Shown here: positions 9,601-16,249 of the stretch, in pieces
Numbering within the stretch: position 1 is the first letter of the stretch
How the letters are laid out: every line of letters starts with the position of its first letter
NCBI GenBank assembly: GCA_030619735.1
Contig: JAUXAV010000002.1
Span: 1-26,789, forward strand
From: Candidatus Aenigmatarchaeota archaeon
GTDB lineage: Archaea; Aenigmatarchaeota; Aenigmatarchaeia; QMZP01; JAUXAV01
Reading direction: 5' to 3'
Length of the DNA stretch: 26,789 nt
The notes under the pieces: model-generated
What the model was told of the DNA's origin: nothing
Database searches by the model: none
The model's input: only the letters and a program-made list of their open reading frames with translations
Translations under genes and position numbers: made by a program

Positions 9601-9855
9601 GGAGACCTTGCCGTTGTTGGGGTAGTTCAGGCTCCCGGAGGAGGGAAGGTGCAGGGCATTTCCAAACACCCCTGTTACAAATGTGCCCCCATACAAACTT
9701 CCTCCGTTTGTGCCCACGCTCTCAGAACTTTCAAAGGGTTCATGGAAGGTCAGGAGAGCTCCGGATGAAGCAGCTGCTGCAAAAACAACTACAATCGCAG
9801 AAAAAAGGATAAGAATTATTGGGCTTCCCTTCCAGGCCGGTCCATTACCCCCCAT
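6634..9855 (-). CDS. LamG / Cys-rich / alpha-barrel hydrolase-like protein carrying both a cohesin and a dockerin (gene 4)
   Basis: The protein has 1073 residues from the ATG at 9853-9855; the open frame extends to 10068, but that part overlaps the dockerin end of gene 5 and the chosen start directly precedes a hydrophobic signal segment (residues 11-30). Domains in order: LamG/concanavalin-like sandwich (about 35-232); Cys-rich repeats with DCGDDG and TWTCNNPG (236-347, 351-414); an alpha/alpha-barrel domain rich in Trp (about 415-790; DGSWWGG, PIWVEGTGQMA), resembling six-hairpin glycosidases or alpha-toroid enzymes; another Cys-rich repeat (796-859); a cohesin (862-1012); and a dockerin (1014-1073). 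It is the only cohesin carrier visible, so it is the candidate scaffold or adaptor for its neighbours. Substrate and catalytic residues of the barrel are unknown. Confidence 0.88.
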   Translation of the reverse strand: MGGNGPAWKGSPIILILFSAIVVVFAAAASSGALLTFHEPFESSESVGTNGGSLYGGTFVTGVFGNALHLPSSGSLNYPNNGKVSISEGTIVFLFRPQATYNCGMLGIGGLSTANSFGTFLATHPTYGSRHIVTEIRDDNMEYYQAWSHGVYPDTNTWMCIATTWDCDSGFRVYVDGVGGYTESINVCDTFIMSNWINVGHAGWYSDCNGIYDEMKFFDYELSSSEIMDACTSFVVCSGNSDCGDDGLVRSPYCSNNDSYQDYRTWTCNNPGQTNAYCSYTESPQLQKDCGEDSYSSWGNNYCKGSYLYHFRTHYDRGCSVGSCFEIPYMEERLVEICPYGCDNGACIIQCQYNSDCGTDGWLNQYYCSGDNVWDLWRAYTCNNPGTKDSYCSHTDTAQQKEVCDRGCDNGECIGLSEQIQWLASRQDAYPTGLVDSYEGDNHTDISCPPDCPVAFTYDQATSIVAFTHAGEYARARSILDRMEISQNPDGSWWGGLSAQNGDGMLEWRKSSGEAGWMVVAINYYEKETKDTGYQNMKNKALGWLETMIDKNPGHDSYGGICVGNNWWDIPGSAQCYGSDWWQFDEQKAFSTEHNFVCYGAFMGAANLTANLTEKERLEAMAWGMLDYVFREPWAGSYFYRGFRDTEIWLDPHTMAVLALGDEGLHGEDLVLGLDHCKNNMGSQLDFEAGVTVDGFSYNDYSVPIWVEGTGQMATAYYVAGKTANWNYYTSEAGKTVYPSGGVPYSFSDYSLGLPWGWPENQRFPSVAGTNWYYFSSQGFNPFPDLAKPGKPNITCYNDSGCGEDGWVGDPYCSGGHVYQDYRTWTCNNPGTLDSFCSSQDAGQMKEECLSGCESGACLVVMTQVYVSPEETMVSLGANFSVLVSILTPEDVFAGQFDFYFDPDIVNVLDVEEGDFLNQDGATTSMKMCEAGWQDLCPKINNTLGRITFANTRFDTLWGVSGSGSLAVIEMTSLGEGSSALGLENVLLSDNQIPPNPITPVHVANGSVSVMLLTGDVNGNCKVDIFDLAAVGLAFGSQPGDSNWNENADLIGDDIINIFDLATVGLNYGKICA
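6820..7272 (-). other. Cohesin domain within gene 4
   Basis: Residues about 862-1012 match the cohesin pattern: an opening strand VYVSPEETMVSLGANFSV, then FAGQFDFYFDPDIVNVLDVE, GRITFANTRF, GSGSLAVIEMTSLGEGSS, and a final NGSVSV strand. This is the order seen in type I/II cohesins, which bind dockerins. It sits directly before the dockerin (GDVNGNCKVDIFDLA) of the same chain, a recurrent cohesin-dockerin fusion layout. The call is by pattern recognition; a profile search would settle it. Confidence 0.82.
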
Positions 9856-9882
9856 AATACCCCAGTTGAATGTTAACAGTAA

Positions 9883-9893
9883 GAAATTTAAGC
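9883..9893 (-). promoter_or_regulatory. TATA-like box for gene 4
   Basis: Minus-strand GCTTAAATTTC lies 28-38 bp before the ATG at 9855 and three bases after the stop of gene 5 (9896-9898), in the context AAAGGCTTAAATTTC. The AAAGG could be the TFB recognition element. This placement supports the shorter start for gene 4. Confidence 0.5.
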
Positions 9894-9895
9894 CT

Positions 9896-12800
9896 TTAGC
9901 AACTCCTCCCGTAATTAATTCCAACGGTTGCCAGGTCAAATATATTGATTTTTCCGTCGCCATCCGGCGGGGGATGGATATCAGCAGGCTCGCAGAACTC
10001 TTCTGGTGCCTGGCCATAGCACAGGCCCACATGGGCAAGGTCGAAAATATTAACAGCACAATCACCATTTACATCGCCTTGGATGGGCATGGGGTCGCAA
10101 ACGTTTCCTATGCCGTCTCCGTCAGAATCCTCCTGTCCTGGATTATAATCATAGGGGCAGTTATCACAGACATCCCCTACATCATCTCCATGCATTCCGG
10201 TTGTTCTTATATAAGAGAATCCTCCACCATTGCAGCCACTCTGCCACCATGTCCAGTGTATGTCCCAATAAGCATCTGAATTTATGATATGCAAGCAGGT
10301 GTCGTATTCATCTAGAGTTCCTATATTGCCGTTCCATCCGTCAAAGCAGCCATTGTAATGCAACTGTTGAAAATTAGCATAATAGTCTGTGGTTTCACTT
10401 CCACACCTGCCACAAGCCCATTCAATTGTATCAATTCCGGTGTTATAAACAGGTCCGCATTCATCCCTATGTAGGCATACTTCTGGTTCAATGCAGTCTT
10501 CTTCAGCCCCATAGTTTGGATGAGTAAATGTTATTGCACCCTCACTATCTTCTTGTCCCGGGTTATAATCATAAGGGCAATTATCAATACTATTATTAAC
10601 TCCATCACCATCTACATCGTCCTCTGTTCCTATGTGTATAATTTTTACATCTACCTTGTATATCAGTGCAGTAAGAACACCCTGGGAAGACAAAACATCC
10701 CAATTATCATTTCCTGTTCCGCCAAAAACATAAACCTCAGAATATGGATTATCCTCTGGTATCTCCAAAATAAAGATATAAGATTTTGTTTCTCCTGCCA
10801 ATAGATTAGTTGGTGTTAGATTAAAGTAAAGCTCTTCATAATGGGTTTCGTTCTCAAAATTCATCCCCAAAACAAATGCCCAGTATGTTAAATTAAATGC
10901 CTCGTTATTTTTTACAGTTACATTCACTTTTACTGTATCTCCATTTTTGAAGAGAGTAGCATTTGATTTTAGCTTTGCATCTATTCTCAATAAAGTAGCA
11001 TTTATTTCCAGATCATCTGTCAGATTAATCATCATATTTTTATCATCAAATACTTCAAATGCTATTGTTGTATAATCTTCTAAAATATCATTTTCATCAT
11101 TTATATCAAGTTCGTAAAGATCTACCTGAAGATCTATAAATTCAAAATAGCCATTCTCTTCTGTTTCATCTTCTAACCATATCGTCCCATCATCATTTTC
11201 TAATTCTATTGGCACATCAGCTAATGGTTCATTATCAGTATTGAAAATATACCCCCAGATAGTTTTACCTGTTTCCAGTGTTATATTGAGATAAATAATT
11301 TCGCCACTAGTTATACTTACCCTGGTTATATAATTAACTAGATTACTGTCGTAAGGAGGATAAACGTAAAGAGTATACTCTCCAGTTTTTAATCCTTTTA
11401 ATTCATAAAATCCACTCTCATCTGTGTAATCATAAGCATAATCAGGTCCATCTACCCAGATGTCTGCATTATAAACAGGATCTCCATTGTAATCAAATAC
11501 ATATCCTGTAATAATTGCACCTTTTTGTAAAGTTATATTAAGATAAGTTATTTCACCAACTGTTATATTTATTGTAGTTTCATACTCAACTAGATCACTA
11601 CCATACGGGGGATAGACATAAAGCGTATATTCTCCGGTTCCCAGTCCTATCAGCTCATAATTTCCATTCTCGTCTGTGTAATCATAAGCATAATCAGGTC
11701 CATCTACCCAGATGTTTGCATTATAAACAGGATCTCCATTGTAATCAAATACATATCCTGTAATAATTGCACCTTTTTGTAAAGTTATATTAAGATAGGT
11801 AGTTTCACCAGCAGTTATATTGATTTTAGTTTCATATCCAGCTAAATCACTTCCATATGGAGGCTCAACATAAAGCGTATATTCTCCGGTTCCCAGCCCT
11901 ATCAGCTCATAATTTCCATTTTCATCTGTATAATCATAGCCATAACTTGGACCATCAACCCAGATATCCGCATATTCAACAGGGTTTCCATTGTAATCAA
12001 ACACATAGCCGGTTAATATACCCCCTTTCGGTAAAATAATATCAACAGTAGTGGTTTCCCCAAGGTTCACACTTGCATCTGTTGAATTCTTTACTAGATT
12101 AAACCCATAAGGCGGGTAAGCTGTAACTGTGTATTCCCCTGCCTCCAGCCCGACTATTCTATAATGTCCTGTCTCGTTTGTAGAGTCATATTCACAATCC
12201 CAAGGGTTTCCATACAAACATAATTCTACCCATGCATCATATACCCCAGTTCCATTTTCATCAATTACCCTTCCTGCTATTACACCCCCTACTGGAAGAA
12301 CGATATCAGCTATTGCTGTCATATCTACATCAACAAAAACACTGGTTGAATTTTTTACCAGATTTGTTCCAGAAGGTGGGTAGGCTGTTATATTATAATC
12401 TCCCTTTAGCAATCTCTTTATTTCATAATCACCTGTAAGATTTGCATAGGTATCCTCATGGGATGGGCCTGAAGCTACTACATAGGCATTAGAGATCCCT
12501 GTTCCGTTTTCATAAATTGCCTTGCCTCTAACATTTCCGCCCTGGAATTTCCCCAGCACAAAATTTGCAGTAGTTGTCTGCCCTAGAACAACATTAACTG
12601 TTTTAGAATCATCAGCGAAATCTGTTTCTGACCCATCAACATTTACTGTATATGTTCCAGCTTCTAGCCTTGGGATAACATAATCTCCATTCTCATCAGT
12701 TCTGTACCTTGCTGTCTCATAACCACTTAGATAAATGATTATGTTGGGTATTCCTGTTCCATTTATATCTGTTATATTTCCTGCAATGCTTCCTGCAAGT

Positions 12801-15800
12801 TCCAATGTGAAATTCTGAACAATTGTCTGGCCAGCAGTTATGAAAATATAAGCAGATGCTGTCATAAGATTCGGGTCTGAAGGCTCTACGCGTATCGTAT
12901 ATGTTCCTGTTTCCAATCCAATGATTCTGTAACTGCCATCAATATCAGTGATTGTGGAGATGGAAAGGGGTCCGACAGCATATATATATGCATCAGGGGC
13001 GGGGTCTCCGTTAATATCTGTTACAAAACCAGTAATTATTCCGCCTCCATAAAATTGCGTGTAGTTGTATGCTGAGGTATTATAAACATCCCAGCCATAA
13101 TCAATCAAACTTCCATTTTCATCATGTAAAGTGATGTGCGTTAATGTATATGGTCCATTTATACCCTTTTCGTAAATTTCTAGACCATCAAATCCCAAAT
13201 TAATTGTTTGAATACCTGCATCAAAATAACTAGAATCACTTGTTTTTACTATTGCAGTTTCATTAGCATATAGCCAAAATACACCACTGTAATTCCCTGG
13301 TTCATTTACATTTATTTCCATTTCTATAACCAGATAGTCGTACAAACCATCACTATCTTCATCTACTCCATAATCACTGAAGTTGCCAGTAAATTCTACA
13401 AGGGGTTTTTCAAATTCTGTATAATTGTAAGCTGATGTATTATAAGCTTCATGTAGAAAATCAATAACATTATTTTCATTATATACAGATAAATCTCTTA
13501 AAATGTAAGGTCCATTTATTTTGTTTTTGTAAATCAACAGCCCATCAAAATTTAAACCTATTTCATTTTCTCCCTTGTTAAGGTATGTTGAATTAAATGC
13601 AGAATCAATTTTATTACCTATACTATCATAAAGAAAACCGTGAACCGTATAGTTCATGGAATCGGTAATGTTTATTCTTACATTGATTTGCAAATAATCA
13701 TAGAGACCATTTTCGTTTGTATCCAGCCCTGAATCAGAAAATCCTATAACTCCTTCTTCTGGTCTTTGGAATTCTGAATAGTAATAATAAGATGTATTAT
13801 ATGCATCAATTCTGAAATCCATTAAATCATAGCTCGAATTATACAGCTCAATCTCTATCAATCTGAAATATCCGTTTATCCTGCTCTTGTAAATAATAGA
13901 ACCATTGAAAATCAATTTTAGAGAATGATTCCCTATATCTAAGAAAGACTCATTTATATATTGGTAGTCGTTACCACTAAGATCTTCTAGCATTGCAAAT
14001 AACGTATAATTCCCTGTTCGGTTTACTTCAACTCCCAATTCTATGACAAGATTGTCAAATAGACCATCCCCATCTATGTCATCACCATAATCAGAATATA
14101 TACCAGTGAAAAAGCCTGTTGGATTCTCTGGTATGTCAGATAATATACCTGTCAAATCCGAAGAAGCAGCCAATAAACTACTAAATGGGCCATAAGATGG
14201 ATCTGTTTGCTGACCCGGGTTTGCCCAATCCAAATTTTTTACAGAACCAAGACTCCAGCTACATTCAGCGTTATACGCACGGGGCTCAGAATAATGACCA
14301 AAATCATTTCTCCATAACGGAGGGCTATGAGCAGTGTCCGGGTAGGTATTTCTTTTTGTGGTATTATATCCATATGAAGGTTCTAAAGAGTCAGGAAAAT
14401 GGTCTCCATCCTTATCAAGACTACCCTTATGCCCAGTAGGCCAGAAACCCCACCAATCATTGTAATGAACATCTTCATGTACAATGGTGGCTGCGAAATT
14501 ATCAATGCCTTTAAAAGACTTTCCACACCAGCTACTGTAGAATTGCTCTGCTGCAGATGAGCATATTATTATATAACGAGACCCATATCTAAAACACCCG
14601 TAGGCATTGCCTCCACATGTCAGCCAACACCATACCGAATATTTTGTTTTAGGATCACCAACACTGCTTATTTTATTCCAATATCTAAACCAATTAGGTA
14701 TCCAAAATCTAAAACTATCGTGTCCATATTTATCAAAAAACAGTTTAAACTCTTTAATTTCCGAGTCAATTCCTGTGTCACCTGTATGAATATTTTTAAA
14801 ACTTATGAATAAGTAGACTTTTTGATTTCCATGCGTACCTGGGGCTGGTTTATAAGTAAATTTATTCTCTTCAGTGAACTCGCTTATGGTTTCTTTATCG
14901 TTTTCAATCACCCAATAATAATCTTCTATCTCAAAATTTGGGCTGGATTCAATCTCAGCAGTAAGGGTAACCGGCTTTTTTGTTGTAGGATTTTTTGGTT
15001 CTATATGAATATCTATTATACGTGGTTCTGTTTCTATATTAACAACAACCTCATCCATCCTTTCATAGCTGTAAGGACTGGGCCAGCATTCTCCTGCACA
15101 TCCCTGGCCAACCACTCTTATTAAATATTGATCATCACCCTCGGGTGGCTCAGGAATTGTAAATGACCTGCTGAATGAAAATGTTCCGGTCTGGACGCCA
15201 TGTTGGTGTTCAGCTTTTAAGGTCCATCCCGCATCGCTTGGGTATTTACCATATATTCGGAAATAGTAACTCGGACAGTATATTGCAGCTGAAAATGACA
15301 CTGCTACTGTTATTTCTCCTGGACAAGCAGATTCAGGAGCTGATATGATATGTAAATATGGAATATATGTTGAAAGAAGGGTCATAGGAGCAGTTGGTTT
15401 TACCACCCCACCCTTTTCATCAACATAATCCAAAAACAGAGAAAAGGCTTGTAATTTCTCTTCATCTGTTTCTGAAGGGCTGACAGCAATAACCATAGGG
15501 TCTTTTGTTTCATTATGTTCATCATATTCATCTTTTAGGTAATCAAAATAATCATCAGATGAAATTTCATTGAAGATATTGTTATCCAGCAAAATCTCCT
15601 TTTCTCCAATTTTAATGTCAGAGATGGGGACAGCAGAAAAATCAGTGGTTACCGGATAGGGGAATGTAACCTTTCCAACCATCTTTGCATAGGGGCATTT
15701 CACAAATGTTTCTTCTGCATCAAAAAAAGCTGTGATGGATTTCATTCCAATTTCTTGAAGGATTTTAATCGTATCATCATTGTAATCGAGATTTTGCGGT

Positions 15801-16219
15801 TTGAAGTCAGCAATGTTTTTTGGCTTATTAACGGCATTTTTAACAGCAGAAACAGACTTATTTATAATTTCAAGCTGTTCTGCATAATCAAGTAATGATA
15901 AGTTTTCCTTTTCCCATCCATAAACACCTATATAATGCCCCCTTTCTTCAATCTCTCTTACAATTTTTTGATTTGCTTCTGCAAATTTTCCGGTGACAAA
16001 TACGCTTGTAATCCAGCCATGTGATTCTATTTTGTTTAAGATTTCTTGAACCTGTTTTGCATCCTCTCCATTTTCTATATCCACTTGTATGTTAACTACA
16101 AGAGGCTTGGAATCCTGTGACCCAAAAGATGGACAACTAACCGCAGAAACAGAATTTATACTGGAGATTAAAATAACAACCAATAAAATAATTAAAAAAG
16201 CCCCCAAACCCCTAATCAT
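9896..16219 (-). CDS. Giant secreted protein: degenerate NodB domain, HEXXH metallopeptidase-like domain, beta-sandwich repeat array, dockerin (gene 5)
   Basis: The protein has 2107 residues, signal peptide 1-26. Residues 38-290 resemble a NodB polysaccharide deacetylase, but the metal-binding HxxxH is replaced (Tyr100, Lys104), so deacetylation is unlikely. A beta domain spans about 291-490. A metallopeptidase-like domain spans about 500-680, with His581-Glu-Asp-Val-His585 and downstream Glu645/Glu652 in SEPRAYNAE as possible third zinc ligand. Three repeats of about 117 residues (about 700-1057; calcium-like DGDGLFDN, YNTS endings) follow. Then come eight carboxypeptidase-regulatory-like (CarboxypepD_reg) repeats to about 1742, three of them near-identical. 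A CARDB-like domain, an interrupted thrombospondin type 3 region (about 1866-2045) and the dockerin (2048-2107) complete it. It is paralogous to gene 6. A role as an adhesive, stalk-like protease subunit is inference. Confidence 0.88.
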   Translation of the reverse strand: MIRGLGAFLIILLVVILISSINSVSAVSCPSFGSQDSKPLVVNIQVDIENGEDAKQVQEILNKIESHGWITSVFVTGKFAEANQKIVREIEERGHYIGVYGWEKENLSLLDYAEQLEIINKSVSAVKNAVNKPKNIADFKPQNLDYNDDTIKILQEIGMKSITAFFDAEETFVKCPYAKMVGKVTFPYPVTTDFSAVPISDIKIGEKEILLDNNIFNEISSDDYFDYLKDEYDEHNETKDPMVIAVSPSETDEEKLQAFSLFLDYVDEKGGVVKPTAPMTLLSTYIPYLHIISAPESACPGEITVAVSFSAAIYCPSYYFRIYGKYPSDAGWTLKAEHQHGVQTGTFSFSRSFTIPEPPEGDDQYLIRVVGQGCAGECWPSPYSYERMDEVVVNIETEPRIIDIHIEPKNPTTKKPVTLTAEIESSPNFEIEDYYWVIENDKETISEFTEENKFTYKPAPGTHGNQKVYLFISFKNIHTGDTGIDSEIKEFKLFFDKYGHDSFRFWIPNWFRYWNKISSVGDPKTKYSVWCWLTCGGNAYGCFRYGSRYIIICSSAAEQFYSSWCGKSFKGIDNFAATIVHEDVHYNDWWGFWPTGHKGSLDKDGDHFPDSLEPSYGYNTTKRNTYPDTAHSPPLWRNDFGHYSEPRAYNAECSWSLGSVKNLDWANPGQQTDPSYGPFSSLLAASSDLTGILSDIPENPTGFFTGIYSDYGDDIDGDGLFDNLVIELGVEVNRTGNYTLFAMLEDLSGNDYQYINESFLDIGNHSLKLIFNGSIIYKSRINGYFRLIEIELYNSSYDLMDFRIDAYNTSYYYYSEFQRPEEGVIGFSDSGLDTNENGLYDYLQINVRINITDSMNYTVHGFLYDSIGNKIDSAFNSTYLNKGENEIGLNFDGLLIYKNKINGPYILRDLSVYNENNVIDFLHEAYNTSAYNYTEFEKPLVEFTGNFSDYGVDEDSDGLYDYLVIEMEINVNEPGNYSGVFWLYANETAIVKTSDSSYFDAGIQTINLGFDGLEIYEKGINGPYTLTHITLHDENGSLIDYGWDVYNTSAYNYTQFYGGGIITGFVTDINGDPAPDAYIYAVGPLSISTITDIDGSYRIIGLETGTYTIRVEPSDPNLMTASAYIFITAGQTIVQNFTLELAGSIAGNITDINGTGIPNIIIYLSGYETARYRTDENGDYVIPRLEAGTYTVNVDGSETDFADDSKTVNVVLGQTTTANFVLGKFQGGNVRGKAIYENGTGISNAYVVASGPSHEDTYANLTGDYEIKRLLKGDYNITAYPPSGTNLVKNSTSVFVDVDMTAIADIVLPVGGVIAGRVIDENGTGVYDAWVELCLYGNPWDCEYDSTNETGHYRIVGLEAGEYTVTAYPPYGFNLVKNSTDASVNLGETTTVDIILPKGGILTGYVFDYNGNPVEYADIWVDGPSYGYDYTDENGNYELIGLGTGEYTLYVEPPYGSDLAGYETKINITAGETTYLNITLQKGAIITGYVFDYNGDPVYNANIWVDGPDYAYDYTDENGNYELIGLGTGEYTLYVYPPYGSDLVEYETTINITVGEITYLNITLQKGAIITGYVFDYNGDPVYNADIWVDGPDYAYDYTDESGFYELKGLKTGEYTLYVYPPYDSNLVNYITRVSITSGEIIYLNITLETGKTIWGYIFNTDNEPLADVPIELENDDGTIWLEDETEENGYFEFIDLQVDLYELDINDENDILEDYTTIAFEVFDDKNMMINLTDDLEINATLLRIDAKLKSNATLFKNGDTVKVNVTVKNNEAFNLTYWAFVLGMNFENETHYEELYFNLTPTNLLAGETKSYIFILEIPEDNPYSEVYVFGGTGNDNWDVLSSQGVLTALIYKVDVKIIHIGTEDDVDGDGVNNSIDNCPYDYNPGQEDSEGAITFTHPNYGAEEDCIEPEVCLHRDECGPVYNTGIDTIEWACGRCGSETTDYYANFQQLHYNGCFDGWNGNIGTLDEYDTCLHIINSDAYWDIHWTWWQSGCNGGGFSYIRTTGMHGDDVGDVCDNCPYDYNPGQEDSDGDGIGNVCDPMPIQGDVNGDCAVNIFDLAHVGLCYGQAPEEFCEPADIHPPPDGDGKINIFDLATVGINYGRSC
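10622..11110 (-). repeat. Segment nearly identical between genes 5 and 6 (gene 5 copy)
   Basis: The 3' part of gene 5, encoding the last regulatory-like repeat and CARDB-like domain, closely matches 16456-16930 in gene 6. A 64-base exact match links 11024-11087 with 16841-16904. A separate 34-base exact match links the dockerins (9961-9994 and 16318-16351). This points to recent duplication or gene conversion between the paralogues. Confidence 0.85.
11270..12025 (-). repeat. Three tandem 252-bp (84-residue) repeats in gene 5
   Basis: Each unit encodes one CarboxypepD_reg-type beta-sandwich opening GGILTGYVFDYNG or GAIITGYVFDYNG and containing PPYGSDL or PPYDSNL. The period is exactly 252 bp: the string ttgtaatcaa recurs at 11487, 11739 and 11991. 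The 125 bases 11421-11545 match 11673-11797 with one mismatch, whereas elsewhere the middle copy is closer to the rightmost copy. Confidence 0.92.
14261..14720 (-). other. HEXXH metallopeptidase-like domain within gene 5
   Basis: Residues about 500-652 contain TIVHEDVHYNDWW, a zinc-binding HEXXH helix preceded by small and hydrophobic residues, then SEPRAYNAE about 60 residues later as a plausible glutamate ligand (gluzincin-like). Six cysteines precede the helix (531-565). The paralogue, gene 6, lacks the whole block. The family is not identified; activity is inferred from the motif alone. Confidence 0.65.
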
Positions 16220-16238
16220 ATCTTTATCTTAACAGAAA

Positions 16239-16249
16239 GAAATAAAAGC
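16239..16249 (-). promoter_or_regulatory. TATA-like box for gene 5
   Basis: Minus-strand GCTTTTATTTC ends 20 bp before the ATG at 16219 and begins immediately after the stop codon of gene 6 (16250-16252). The gap is 30 bp, so there is little room for a leader. Confidence 0.5.

Noticed and set aside
9856..10068. Upstream extension of gene 4 to a start at 10068
   Set aside because: It overlaps the dockerin end of gene 5 in another frame, and the ATG at 9855 lies just before the signal peptide and 28 bp after a TATA-like box.
10900..11270. CARDB-like domains of genes 5 and 6 as further cohesins
   Set aside because: They are beta-rich but lack the cohesin strand motifs seen in gene 4 (FAGQFDFYFDP, GRITFANTRF); the NVTVKNNEAFNLT pattern fits a CARDB/DUF11-like fold.
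11270..12025. 252-bp tandem repeats as a mobile or satellite element
   Set aside because: They preserve the reading frame and encode complete 84-residue domains, so they are protein-domain duplications.
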